Below, in pieces: positions 17,006 to 26,949 of a DNA stretch of 34,482 nucleotides. The DNA is from Trichomonas tenax (Eukaryota > Parabasalia > Trichomonadida > Trichomonadidae). The DNA is taken from positions 1-34,482 of the forward strand of contig JALKBU010000538.1 in assembly GCA_023091735.1 (NCBI GenBank). The letters run 5' to 3'. The position numbers and the translations under genes are program-made. Each line of letters starts with the position of its first letter. Position 1 is the first letter of the stretch. The notes beneath the pieces were generated by a model. That model searched no databases. It had not been told where the DNA came from and was given only the letters and a program-made list of their open reading frames with translations.

Positions 17006-20000
17006 ATGACTTTGAAGCGATCCACGATATTCGCAATCGAGCCTCGCCTAAAGGACATTATAAAGAACATAGACACTCGCAACAACGCTAAATGTAAGAA
17101 AAATATAGGAAAACCCGTTCTTCCACCAATGAAACAACCGAAGATAACTCATCAGCCTAAAATAAACTTCAGTATTTCACAAGTATACCAACAAATCGAT
17201 GAACCACTCCCTGCACTATCATTTGATGAAATGTTTGACGAAATTGCACAATCTTTACTTGAGCAACCAGATAATATCGCGCTAGAAACTGGGTTTAGAC
17301 GCCTATTTAAGACGAAAACAACAATAGTTTGGAAGTATGAAACAGAAAAGAACATTTTTTACGCCCCATCTTTCAGAAAAAGCGTTGTAGCAGGATCTGG
17401 AATTATGGGCGAAGTTTTTCATTCTGGCTCATTTATTCACGCACCAGTGCAATCAGAGCACGAAAAGTTCAATGCTCAAAATGATGGTGCACTCGTTCCT
17501 CCACAAAATAACGTTCTTGTATTTCCAATCGATGGAGAAAACGGATCAATTACATATGTAGTTCAGATATCACTAGGACAGCACGCAACAAGTCCATTTA
17601 CAGATCATGAGTTCAGAACAGCAATAAAATTAATCGAGAAATTCAAAATCTACGGATCGACATTATTTAACAGATTTAACACACAAAACATATCAGACTC
17701 ACTCAAGATATCACAGAGATCAGCCGAAGTTGTTTGTGAAACATTCGCAAAATATTTTCAATGCGGAACAGTGTTTTTCATTGTATATCGTCCAAAAACT
17801 CAGCAATATTTACGTATTACAAAAGATTCCGATAGCGAACATAAGGATTTCTTGCAACCAGACGCATTAGGATTTTCAACAGATTCATTTAAGTTTTTAA
17901 CAGCAATTAACGTTCCAGATGTTACTCAAGCAGATCATTATCTTCCAGAAGTCGATGGTGTTGATCAAGTTGCTGCGCTTTCAATGCCTTTTGTTGATGA
18001 AAACAATTTAACTTGGGTTTGCATTTTGAAGTCTCCAAAAGGAAAAGCAACATTTTCTGCATTAGATGAGAATAGATTACAAATTACAATTCCATTTGCT
18101 TGCAGAGCTCTCTCATTCCTATTCTCTCCGAAGTCATTAGATGATGAAATTGACCACTTCGAAACGCGTCTTAAATCGCTTCTTGAAGTCGCCGAAATTC
18201 TCTCAGGAGTGTTGGATATTGAAACTCTTCTTCCAACAATTATGAATCACGCAACTAAACTTCTTTCTTGTGAAAGATGTTCCTTGTTCTTAGTCGATGC
18301 AGCACACAACGAACTTGTTACAAGATTCCACGGTGGTCTGTCGAATGCAATTAGAGTTAAGATCGGACGTGGTATTGTCGGTTCATGCGCACAAACAGGT
18401 GATATCGTCAACATTAAAGATGCTTATGCTGACTCTAGATTCGATAGATCTGTCGATCTTGCAACAGGTTTCACGACTCGCTCGCTGCTTTGTATTCCAA
18501 TTTACAACAACAGAGGCGAAATCACAGGTGTTACAGAAATGATTAACAAACTTAATGATGGCTTGTTTGATGATGACGACATTAAGATGCTTATGGCTTT
18601 CAACGTCTTCTGCGGTATATCAATCGATAACGCACGTCTCTACAAAGCATCTCTTGACTTAACAAGACAGCTTCGATCTTTCATCGAAATGACAACATCT
18701 CTTAACACAACAGCAAACTCACTCAACAAGATTCTCGAGGAAATTTTGCAGAACATTCAAGGTATTGTCAATGCTTCCAGAGTTACACTGTTCATGGTTG
18801 ATGAAGTCGATAATACATTGAAAGAAGAAATGAATGTTGGTGAAGCACAAAAATACGGAACAATGTTTGCAAATGAAACAATTCAAAATCGTAAGTTTAT
18901 GTTGTTCGATCACAAGGAAGTTCTCGGACACACTCAGACACAGCAGTTGAATGCTGCCATTGATAGAATCCTTGCTGCTGGTTTGGACGCAGACCTTCTT
19001 GTTTTCGGTGAAGATGATGCTAGTGAATATGCTGAAGAAGAAGAATTCTACGCCGAAGATGAACCTTCTTTGCCGCCACCAATAGGCATGAATATCAATC
19101 AAAATCTTCAAGCAAATCTTAGAAATGGAATGGCTACGAATCCGCAAGAGCCAGGAACGGGATTCCAGCCATTTGGATCTGTCTCTCCACGTCCAACAAC
19201 AGGCGGACCTCCAGAAGACGTTCCCGTCAACAACTTTGGTGTTCCATTCATCCAAAGCACAAATTCAAATCTTGTCATGGCTGATCTTAACGCAATCAGT
19301 AATGAAATGACTGTTGTTTCAAGTGATAATGAAGGAGATGATGAAGAAGAATTCGAGCCAATCATGCCACAAGATCAAAACAAAAACCGAAGTCCACAAA
19401 AAGGTCATGTTCAATTACCAGACAATTCTCAGGATTCACCATCTAACATGAACTACACACAGAGCTCAGATTCTTCATCCACGACTAACAACGCCACAAA
19501 CAAGTCTAACACCAACAGTCAAGGACTCGTCCCTGATGATGAGGAAGAAGACAAGGAAGGATCAAACGAAGTCATCTGCTGTCTTCCGCTTATGTCATCA
19601 GAAGCTGCAACTCTCGGTGTTATCGAGATCAGCTGCAACTGGAAGATTTTATCTGAAGATGTCAAGCTTCTCGAATGCTTCTCTGTTTTTGCATCAGTTT
19701 CCATTGAGAGATTCAGGATGAAAGAAGTTGCAACACTCGGTGAAGCCGCAAGTGAAATGAAGTCGTGGATTGCAGACAATGAGCTTCAGCTGACAAACAA
19801 AATTCCAGCAAAGCTCACTATCAGCATGTCCAAGCTATCTTCTGTCCTCATGGCTAAGTTTAATGCTCCAGATTGGGATGGCATCGGTCTCATTAAAGTT
19901 GTCTATGCAATATTTGATATCTTCGATATCAATCAAACTTTCGGTGTCACAAACGAAAGATTATTCAGATTCTTATCCGAGATCAGAGATAATTACAAGA

Positions 20001-20764
20001 AAGTTCCATACCACAACTGTCGTCACGCAGTAGATGTCATGCAATTCGTTGCATTTGAGATCCTCGTCAGTGGATGCAACACTGTTCTCTCCAAGTTCGA
20101 AATCTTTGCAATTTTGGTTGCATGTTTGTGCCATGATGTTGGACATGATGGTTTCACAAATGCATTCAATGAAAAGGCCGAGACACCACTTGGTCTTTTG
20201 TTCAAGAACCAGTCAGTTATGGAAACGCACCACTGCTCTGTTTCGATTGGAATTCTTTCGAAGGAAGAATGCAATATCTTCTCCAAACTTTCTCCGAATG
20301 AATACAAGAACATGTGGATCTTGATTATTAGACTCATTCTTGCTACAGACATGGCGAAGCACTTTGATATCATCAAAGATATTAACCAGAGAGTCGATAA
20401 TGGAGAATTCGATCTCCAGAAGAATGAAAACGATCGTTATTCCTTCCTCGAGATTCTGATCAAATGCGGCGATGTGTCTAATGTCAGCAGGCCATTCGAA
20501 CTTGCTAACAAGTGGTGTGATGTGCTTTGCGAAGAGTTCTTCAGACAAGGAGACTTGGAGCAAGCTTCAGGAATGGAATATACATCTCCACTCAATGATA
20601 GAGCACACCTCGATAAGCCAAAGTCACAGATCGGTTTTTATAATGCTGTTTGTCTCCCTCTCTTCCAGACGGCAGCAAAAATTATGCCGAAGCTTCAATG
20701 CAATGTTAACCAAGTTCAAAGCAACTTGGCACAGTGGAAGGCAGAAATCAAATCAAAGCAATAA
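17006..20764 (+). CDS. GAF-domain cyclic nucleotide phosphodiesterase
   Basis: 1252 residues. The C-terminal class I PDE domain (about 940-1240) has every key site: PYHNCRHA (H1003 general acid, H1007 metal), CHDVGHDG (H1043, D1044), paired H1075/H1076, CGDVSN (D1156 metal) and the nucleotide-clamping Q1208 in SQIGF. It should hydrolyse cAMP and/or cGMP; the sequence does not reveal which. The N-terminus carries GAF-like domains at about 75-222, 235-372 and 388-548. The third is the clearest, with NKLNDGLFDDDD in the place of the NKxnF-type motif. A fourth GAF (about 553-905) is interrupted by roughly 240 residues that are acidic and Ser/Asn/Pro-rich. The GAF domains probably bind cyclic nucleotides or mediate dimerisation. 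No transmembrane segment is seen, so the protein is likely cytosolic. The stop TAA is within AATAAA. Confidence 0.93.
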   Translation: MTLKRSTIFAIEPRLKDIIKNIDTRNNAKCKKNIGKPVLPPMKQPKITHQPKINFSISQVYQQIDEPLPALSFDEMFDEIAQSLLEQPDNIALETGFRRLFKTKTTIVWKYETEKNIFYAPSFRKSVVAGSGIMGEVFHSGSFIHAPVQSEHEKFNAQNDGALVPPQNNVLVFPIDGENGSITYVVQISLGQHATSPFTDHEFRTAIKLIEKFKIYGSTLFNRFNTQNISDSLKISQRSAEVVCETFAKYFQCGTVFFIVYRPKTQQYLRITKDSDSEHKDFLQPDALGFSTDSFKFLTAINVPDVTQADHYLPEVDGVDQVAALSMPFVDENNLTWVCILKSPKGKATFSALDENRLQITIPFACRALSFLFSPKSLDDEIDHFETRLKSLLEVAEILSGVLDIETLLPTIMNHATKLLSCERCSLFLVDAAHNELVTRFHGGLSNAIRVKIGRGIVGSCAQTGDIVNIKDAYADSRFDRSVDLATGFTTRSLLCIPIYNNRGEITGVTEMINKLNDGLFDDDDIKMLMAFNVFCGISIDNARLYKASLDLTRQLRSFIEMTTSLNTTANSLNKILEEILQNIQGIVNASRVTLFMVDEVDNTLKEEMNVGEAQKYGTMFANETIQNRKFMLFDHKEVLGHTQTQQLNAAIDRILAAGLDADLLVFGEDDASEYAEEEEFYAEDEPSLPPPIGMNINQNLQANLRNGMATNPQEPGTGFQPFGSVSPRPTTGGPPEDVPVNNFGVPFIQSTNSNLVMADLNAISNEMTVVSSDNEGDDEEEFEPIMPQDQNKNRSPQKGHVQLPDNSQDSPSNMNYTQSSDSSSTTNNATNKSNTNSQGLVPDDEEEDKEGSNEVICCLPLMSSEAATLGVIEISCNWKILSEDVKLLECFSVFASVSIERFRMKEVATLGEAASEMKSWIADNELQLTNKIPAKLTISMSKLSSVLMAKFNAPDWDGIGLIKVVYAIFDIFDINQTFGVTNERLFRFLSEIRDNYKKVPYHNCRHAVDVMQFVAFEILVSGCNTVLSKFEIFAILVACLCHDVGHDGFTNAFNEKAETPLGLLFKNQSVMETHHCSVSIGILSKEECNIFSKLSPNEYKNMWILIIRLILATDMAKHFDIIKDINQRVDNGEFDLQKNENDRYSFLEILIKCGDVSNVSRPFELANKWCDVLCEEFFRQGDLEQASGMEYTSPLNDRAHLDKPKSQIGFYNAVCLPLFQTAAKIMPKLQCNVNQVQSNLAQWKAEIKSKQ

Positions 20765-21556
20765 AATGTTTGTTTATTTTTCATTACCCTTTATGGATAT
20801 TTTAATATAATGAAGCACTTATATGTTCATTGAGACATCATGGAGAGGTATTCAAGGAAAAAGCAAGATTCCTAACAGACAACGACACAAAAAACGTGTT
20901 GTGATTGCTCAGCTTGATACAGAGTAGCATTCAAGCAACTTAAAGCTAATGAATCTCGTGATCCATCAGAATCTCAATGAATGTTACTTTTTGATTCATT
21001 AGAGATGTACTACAGATCCATCAGCCTCTGATTGCGTGCACTTTATGCTCCCATTAGAGGCCATTTTTATTGCCCCTTAATATCTTGCCATAAGAATGGC
21101 TGTGCACGAAGGACCTAAGGTTGATGCACAGCACTCAGTTACAGCACCTACCAGCTCGTGTGATTTTTCGACATACAATATTTTTTGTGCGAAAATACAG
21201 CCCAATTCCATGCCATTTTGGCATGGGTGCTCTACCATTAAACACTCTTTATACTCGTGAGGCCTTGGGTGAACACAGGGCCTCCTTCCCCCGCGAACTT
21301 GAAGCTTTTGCTTAAGGCGCCGATCACGTTTTGAAGGCCCGAAATAACTTGTTCTGAAGTTTACACCTAGTAAAAGTATGAAGAAAAATAATAAACAATT
21401 TTTGGTTTACAAAGGTCTCAAAATTGACAACAAGCGGACTTTAGCTTTTGCGGGCACTATAATATAGAAAAGGAAAAAACTATTCAATTATTTTTCATTC
21501 AAAAATTTAATTGAAAATTTCTTCCTTTTGTTTTACAAAAGTGGCATTTTTCTTCA
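20765..21556. other. Gene-free region containing a GC-rich hairpin block
   Basis: No convincing protein gene. A 64-codon frame at 21121-21315 starts with TTG and overlaps the hairpins described separately. The block from about 21000 to 21350 is clearly richer in G+C than all other intergenic DNA in the window. GTTTACAAA at 21406-21414 and TTTACAAAA at 21532-21540 precede the next gene. Confidence 0.55.
20951..21330 (+). other. Candidate structured RNA (series of hairpins)
   Basis: Successive stems: ATCTC/GAGAT plus TGAAT/ATTCA (20971-21006); GCTGTGCA/TGCACAGC (21099-21106 with 21125-21132, inner ACC/GGT); CCATGCC-ATTTT-GGCATGG (21208-21226); immediately adjacent GTGCT/AACAC (21227-21245); GAGGCC/GGCCTC (21259-21264 with 21279-21284); CTTGAAGC-TTTT-GCTTAAG (21298-21316), extended outward by GCG/CGC. 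GATCCATCAG is directly repeated at 20960 and 21015. Either strand could be transcribed. I could not match it to RNase P, MRP, SRP or spliceosomal RNAs by their hallmark motifs. The alternative is a fragment of a dispersed repeat. Confidence 0.35.
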
Positions 21557-23500
21557 ATGATTGAGGAACAAACGTGCGACAATTTGATACTGTCGTATGT
21601 CTTCAGCCGTTCACCTGAAATCGAAACTCGAGTGCAACAACTGAAAGAATCAAATTCATTGCTTCTAATTAATCGAATTTTTATATTGGATGCAGATATT
21701 AACACAAAAAAGGAAGTAATCAAAAATATTCCTGCATTGCTTCCGAATTACGATAGCGGAAACCCCACAATTCGAAAAGCTTATTTTAAAATAATTGTTT
21801 TTTTATTAGAATTGGTGCCATCTCCAAATTTCAGTCAAGAAGCAATTGAAGCGTTTGTGGAGATAACTAAAAGAACGAATGAATCCTTAAATAGATATAT
21901 ATCAGCACATATCTATCAATCACAGATTGTTCCAGATGAAAATAATTTAAGTGTGCAAAAATTTAATTATTTAAGGTGCCTGAGAAACATTGTAAATGTT
22001 GATCAACTCATCGATGCTATAAATCACTGCGCTCTTGAAAGTGATCAAGCAAAAGAAGCATTTTCAATGTTGATAGAATGCCCCATAATGGAGCAAACAA
22101 ATATTGATTTTTTAGTTACATCTTTCATCAGTAAATTCATTGATCGATGCCCAGAAGAGTGTTCACTATTTCTTTCGCGGTTCAACATCCAGAACTATCA
22201 ACACCTCAACAATTTGTGCTTCAATTTGATGATTAGTAATTCCAAAGCATATCATATTGTTCGGATGTTAATTGGAATTCCACTTGATTGCAACATTGAT
22301 CAACTGAACAAATATGTCCTTCAAGTCGTCATCAATAACATCAAGAATATTTTGTTCTGTGAGATCGATGAAGATTTGAGTATACTTATAGATACATTCT
22401 CTATTTTCATTAATGAAACGGACAACGCTTCTAGTTTTGTCCTTTTTATAAGAAGCAAGCATGCATCACAAAATGTTGAAGACAAAGCTGCAACCGCATG
22501 GCTTTATTTAAGACTGTGCCCAAACGACGAATTTCAGATCGCCCAAAAACTTATTGACGATCTCGATGACTGCTCAAAGTTATTGATATATGCACAGCTT
22601 GGTGATTCAATTACAGATAAAATATTCAAATGTGCCCTCAATAGCATGTTCAATCTGAATGAACACATCAAAAGTACTGCAAAGGATATCATCATTAGAT
22701 ACTCAGAGCTCTCAAATGAGCATCTAATTCATACATGGGAAACTTTGTTATCGATGCTATATCAGAAGTTTAGAGAATTAAGGAGGGCAAACATAATTCT
22801 TAACACATTGTTGAAGTTGAATGATATTCGCTGCATTGAAGCTGTTGATATTATCATCCACATCCTCGATGAATTCTTAAGTAACCCATTATTCAATAGC
22901 ATGTTTATTCCTCATTTGATCAATTTAATTTGCAAGCTTGGAGGAGCTAATTCAATCATTCAACATCTTATTGAGTTGGACATGAGTATGGATGCTTTGA
23001 ATATCATCAGAACAATTGAAACTTTTGATGCTGATTTTGACTTCAACAGTTTAGTTGGACTTTTATATGGTCCAATAACGCAAAGCGATTTCAAATGGAT
23101 CAAATGCTTGTGCAATAAATCCAAGAATTCGGATTTAACAACACTATCGAACATTATCAATCCATTCATGAGCATGTATACAAACGAAGATGTTGATAAC
23201 GAAATCGCAAAATGCATTTATGTTGAAATCTCAAAGCTGTTTGATTCTTATGGCATTAGCCCAGGCTTAAGAGAACAAATTATCAACTTATCAAGTAGCA
23301 TAATGAATTGTGAAAGGGATTTAGATTTTCGCGGTTTGAGAGGTGATGAACTCAAGAATTGCTTTTGGTTCACTTTCAGATGTTTTCAATTCTTTAACAA
23401 AGACCCGAAAATGCTATCAATGATGAAGAAAATTGTTGATGCATCACATGGTGTAGTATATAATTATAACAAAATGATAAGGATATTAAATTCACTTTAA
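21557..23500 (+). CDS. Helical-repeat-like protein of unknown function
   Basis: 647 residues from the first ATG. Composition is Leu/Ile/Asn-rich and regularly amphipathic-helical throughout (IFILDADINTKKEVIKNIPALL, HLINLICKLGGANSIIQHLIEL in pieces), like HEAT/ARM-type superhelices, but no specific family is recognised. No signal peptide, membrane segment or catalytic motif is visible. TTTACAAAA at 21532-21540 lies 25 bases before the ATG, as in other genes here. Codon use is more AT-biased than in the Ind1 or RasGAP genes, suggesting low expression. Confidence 0.83.
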   Translation: MIEEQTCDNLILSYVFSRSPEIETRVQQLKESNSLLLINRIFILDADINTKKEVIKNIPALLPNYDSGNPTIRKAYFKIIVFLLELVPSPNFSQEAIEAFVEITKRTNESLNRYISAHIYQSQIVPDENNLSVQKFNYLRCLRNIVNVDQLIDAINHCALESDQAKEAFSMLIECPIMEQTNIDFLVTSFISKFIDRCPEECSLFLSRFNIQNYQHLNNLCFNLMISNSKAYHIVRMLIGIPLDCNIDQLNKYVLQVVINNIKNILFCEIDEDLSILIDTFSIFINETDNASSFVLFIRSKHASQNVEDKAATAWLYLRLCPNDEFQIAQKLIDDLDDCSKLLIYAQLGDSITDKIFKCALNSMFNLNEHIKSTAKDIIIRYSELSNEHLIHTWETLLSMLYQKFRELRRANIILNTLLKLNDIRCIEAVDIIIHILDEFLSNPLFNSMFIPHLINLICKLGGANSIIQHLIELDMSMDALNIIRTIETFDADFDFNSLVGLLYGPITQSDFKWIKCLCNKSKNSDLTTLSNIINPFMSMYTNEDVDNEIAKCIYVEISKLFDSYGISPGLREQIINLSSSIMNCERDLDFRGLRGDELKNCFWFTFRCFQFFNKDPKMLSMMKKIVDASHGVVYNYNKMIRILNSL

Positions 23501-24071
23501 GACATAATGAAAATTGAATTTTCATTGTTTTAGCTCAAATATTTCGAATAACTCGGAGTAAAGTTTTATTTTATGATTAACCAGAAGCAGCTAATATATA
23601 TCCTTTTGCCAATGGAATGAAGCACTTTTATTATTATTATCAAGAAAGTCATTAATAAGCATTATCTACGATTTATACAAATATAGCATAAAATGTTTTT
23701 TATTGAAAGGGAAAAAACGGTTTTAAGGCGCACTTTAAACGATAAGTAAACCTCAGAAAAAATTGACGCATGATACTGAAGCCTCACCAACTCGATCAAT
23801 TGTTGAGTTTTCCTGGAGGTTATTAGTGATTGAAACACTCTGTATTGTACTTAGTTCCTTTGTACTGTCTTCGTGAAAATTCATCAAGGATTTGAGGATC
23901 GGAAAACCAGCGACAATTTGTTTTCTGAAGTTTACTTATCGTTTAAAGTGCACCCTTAAAAAATCAAAACATATCAAAAAACTATTGCAAGAATGTTTAT
24001 AATCGAAAGCGTTTGATTATGTATCATTCACGATGATATCAAATCAAGGAAGTGTCAGATATTTTATTTAT
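23501..24071. other. Gene-free region holding a MITE-like element
   Basis: 571 bp between convergent features, with no ORF of note. A TTATTATTATTATC run lies around 23629, and a 241-bp element with inverted ends occupies 23721-23961. Confidence 0.55.
23721..23961. mobile_element. MITE-like element with about 50-bp terminal inverted repeats
   Basis: The left end (23721-23769) and right end (23910-23961) are reverse complements over about 50 bp with a few mismatches and small indels. The cores CACTTTAAACGATAAG and CTTATCGTTTAAAGTG are perfect. The inner part of about 140 bp has no coding capacity. Size and structure fit a miniature inverted-repeat transposable element. No clear target-site duplication is visible at these boundaries, so the true ends may differ by a few bases. 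Confidence 0.65.
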
Positions 24072-25309
24072 TCATATCATCAAGAATACAAAAACAAGCA
24101 ATCTGTTGAATTTAAATGGGCATTGATATGCCACACTTTTGCATTTCATGAATGATTGATCACTTAAAAGGTATTTACATGATCCGAATGGACAATCACC
24201 ATTTTTATCTACGATGCTGCATCCTAAAAATGTTGTTCCTGGATACGATGGAGAAACATGAGCTGAAATTGAAGAATATCCATTGATTGTTCCTGAAATT
24301 ACATTTATTCCATAATAAAACAAGTTGCTGAGGCTTGTACCAGTAAAAACATTGCTGTTTATCTGTTTAAATGAGACTGGGAGTGTCAACTTTTTGAGAG
24401 CAGTATAACCGAATACATAAGTGCCGATTGTTGAGATTTCGGAGGCAATATTAGAGTTCGTAATTTTTGAGATACATGAAAGTTAGCATCAGGTAAAGAT
24501 GTAGCTAAAGCACAGCTCAGATCAAAGTATTCTAAGTTGAAGCATTGACGAAAAGTATATTTGCCAAATACTCGAATAGGAAGAGTAAGCGTGAAATTTA
24601 CGAATGAAGCTCCGCTAAACGATCGTGCGCCATGAAACTCAACTACTGTTGGAAGAATGTCCAAGAACGAGTTCTATGGATATCCATATAGTATTTTAAG
24701 GTCAGAGCTAAATAAAGTTTTATTTTGAACAATAAAATAAGGACTTTCAGAAAAAAACTCTTCAAGTCTGAAACAGGACACGAATGAGCCATCTTCTATG
24801 GTTGTCGTTGCTTTAGGAATGGTAATGTTGCGCAATTGTGTGCCATAAAACATATGATTAGTGATTGTAGTTAATGTTCTTGGAAGCAAAATATGTTCTA
24901 CATCAGCATTTGAAAAATGATGTGTGTCTTGAAACGTTATGTTTTGTTCACTAAAGTCAAAGAGTTTGACCCTCGATTAAGAGAGAGAACTCGATTCTAT
25001 TATTTGCAATGAAGCAGGGCAATCAAAACGCGTGAAAATTGTAATCGCAAAAGAAGAAGACTTCAAAGTTGTAATTGTATCTGGGAGATTAATAGACGAT
25101 ATTTTGCATTGATAAAACGCGTATGAATCAATACAAACGACATCTTTACATTCAATTCGTTGAGGAATTGTGAGTTCTCCATTATACGTATTGGAAATCG
25201 ACGCAGCTTTTCCATCCCCAATCTGTATCCCATTAGGTGAGAAATATGTATATGTGATATCGGTTTCTTCAGTATAAAGCAGAAAATTTAAAAGTATGAA
25301 ATCTGACAT
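24072..25309 (-). pseudogene. BspA-like leucine-rich repeat protein, broken
   Basis: Minus-strand reading from ATG 25309 gives LRR_5/BspA-type repeats (pattern: I-P-x-x-V/I-x-x-I-x-x-x-A/S-F-x-x-C-x-x-L). Examples are DSYAFYQCKISSINLPDTIT, FYGTQLRNITIPKATTTIED and KYTFRQCFNLEYFDLS. A short hydrophobic N-terminus (FILLNFLLY) may be a signal peptide. The frame is broken by an in-frame TAA (24977-24979), an in-frame TAG (24674-24676) and a single-base loss near 24440-24443, after which the reading continues in another frame to 24072. Intact BspA-like proteins are trichomonad surface proteins proposed to act in adhesion. Three lesions argue for a pseudogene over sequencing error. Confidence 0.8.
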
Positions 25310-25398
25310 GTAATTTTGAATCTTGACAATAATTTTGTTCTAATGGCATGTAATTTTTTGACATTGTAAAGTCGCGATTTTTGCCAAAAGACAGAAAA
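25310..25398. promoter_or_regulatory. Divergent promoter region, 89 bp
   Basis: Lies between the ATG of the BspA-like pseudogene and the ATG of the GH47-like gene. Contains TTTGACA at 25357-25363. The string CATGTAATTTT occurs twice (starting at 25307 and about 25348), pointing to a short duplication. Confidence 0.4.
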
Positions 25399-26949
25399 AT
25401 GAATGTTAAAAGTTTGAAGTTTATTCTTTCAGTCTGGACGTTCATTTTTCTTGCTATTGTCTCAATTCTTCTTGTCAAACCAATAAATCAAACAATTGGA
25501 CGATTTGATCGCAAAGAAAAATATGTCGAAAAAATTCAAGAAGAAATGCAGCAATATTCTGACTCCTATCGACAAAAGGGACTCTATGGTGACTCAGATC
25601 ACGTTAAGCTTCGCTTAATAAGACAAGCATTTTTATTTGTTTGGAATTCTTACCGCTCAAAAGCCTGGGGACACGATGTCATCCATGATGAATATGAGTG
25701 GGAGGATTCCACATATCAGGCACAATCAATGGTGTCATCTATTCCAACTTTGAATTTAATGGGACTTAAAACAGACTTGACGGAAACTACCAAACATTTT
25801 AAGAGACTCACACCATTGGCGAAAGGATCTGTGAGATTATCGACATATTTTGGGCAAGTTTTAGAAAGTTTTGTTTCTTCATTCGAACAATTAGAAGATA
25901 AACATTATTTAGATATTGCTAATAGCCTTGCAAATGCTGTTAATGATTCCGTTTACGATGGAACAGACATGTTAGCTTATTCAAATCAAAAATTATATCC
26001 TTCAGGACATCCAAACTTTAACATTCACGAGTATTCATCCGTGTTTTTAGCTATGTTGCAAACATACAAATATATGGAAGCAAAAGTATTTATTCAAAAT
26101 TCATTAAAAGTTCTCGACAAATTAATTCAATCTCACGTCGATGATCTCTTTCTAAATATATATTCTAAACAGGATAACAGTGGCGTGCCTGGATATTCAA
26201 GCTTTGACTCGAATAGCTACAGTATTTATGATGCAGTGGTAAAATTAAACATTTTGACAAACAATTCGATGCCATCACTAAAGAATTATGTTGACAACAT
26301 TTTTGATGTTATTGTCGAGAATTATGTCGAATATAGAGGTGATGCAGCATACATAGTTCGATATAACCAAAACATACAAGAAAACACTGTCACACTTGAT
26401 AGTTTTCTCTTTGCTGGTCTCATTAAGATTCGCCGCGATATAAGTCCCGAAGACAGCAACAGATATGGACTTCTTGCTGAAAAATTGATGAATGGATTGT
26501 TCGAATACTTGAACTTAAATCCCAATGGAATTCCACCTCGCTCAACGACACTTGATGGAACACTAGAACCACAAGAGAATGTATATGATCTCGATCATCG
26601 CATCTTAGAGTTGCTATTGATATTCTATCGATCTACGCATGATCAAAAATATCGAGATGCTGCATGGCGTATTTTTAGAGCTGTTAATGAGCACTGCAGA
26701 ACGCTTTATGGCTTCGTTCCTGTTTCAATAAATGGAACACATGTTACACAAATTCATAAGGAAGTTGACCCAAAGATTTTCTCTGGATTCTTCAAACTGA
26801 TGTATCTTATTTTCAGCGATTCTTCAGTTGTTGATCTCGATCAATGGGTGATCACAGCGAATGGAAATATGTTTAAGATATGGGATAGGTCGGAAACATA
26901 TATTGACTCTGAGGTTTTTGAGGACGCCTCTCGTCTTTCTGTCCTCTAA
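25399..26949 (+). CDS. Divergent GH47 (class I alpha-mannosidase) family protein, probably inactive
   Basis: 516 residues from ATG 25399 (the frame extends to a TTG at 25381). Residues 8-26 form a single hydrophobic segment, so this is probably a type II membrane protein of the ER or Golgi. GH47 landmarks are recognisable: RQAFLFVWNSYRSKAWGHDVI (75-95), PTLNLMGL (116-123), YPSGHPNFNIHE (200-211), YRSTHDQKYRDAAWRIF (410-426) and LDQWVITA (480-487). Residues that carry catalysis in the family seem lost: the LRPExxES motif reads LDHRILEL (398-405), QLEF reads FLAM, the DSYYEY region reads NSYSIYD, and NTEAH reads ITANG. A lectin-like or quality-control role, as proposed for some EDEM-type relatives, is possible (inference). 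The nearest neighbour is a divergent pseudogene. Confidence 0.78.
   Translation: MNVKSLKFILSVWTFIFLAIVSILLVKPINQTIGRFDRKEKYVEKIQEEMQQYSDSYRQKGLYGDSDHVKLRLIRQAFLFVWNSYRSKAWGHDVIHDEYEWEDSTYQAQSMVSSIPTLNLMGLKTDLTETTKHFKRLTPLAKGSVRLSTYFGQVLESFVSSFEQLEDKHYLDIANSLANAVNDSVYDGTDMLAYSNQKLYPSGHPNFNIHEYSSVFLAMLQTYKYMEAKVFIQNSLKVLDKLIQSHVDDLFLNIYSKQDNSGVPGYSSFDSNSYSIYDAVVKLNILTNNSMPSLKNYVDNIFDVIVENYVEYRGDAAYIVRYNQNIQENTVTLDSFLFAGLIKIRRDISPEDSNRYGLLAEKLMNGLFEYLNLNPNGIPPRSTTLDGTLEPQENVYDLDHRILELLLIFYRSTHDQKYRDAAWRIFRAVNEHCRTLYGFVPVSINGTHVTQIHKEVDPKIFSGFFKLMYLIFSDSSVVDLDQWVITANGNMFKIWDRSETYIDSEVFEDASRLSVL

Noticed and set aside
21181..21270. tRNA-like minus-strand string TGGTAGAGCACCC
   Set aside because: It resembles a D-arm, but no acceptor stem, T arm or anticodon arm can be placed around it.
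21121..21315. 64-codon plus-strand frame in the GC-rich block
   Set aside because: It starts with TTG, overlaps several perfect hairpins, and its composition reflects the GC-rich structure; no family is recognised.
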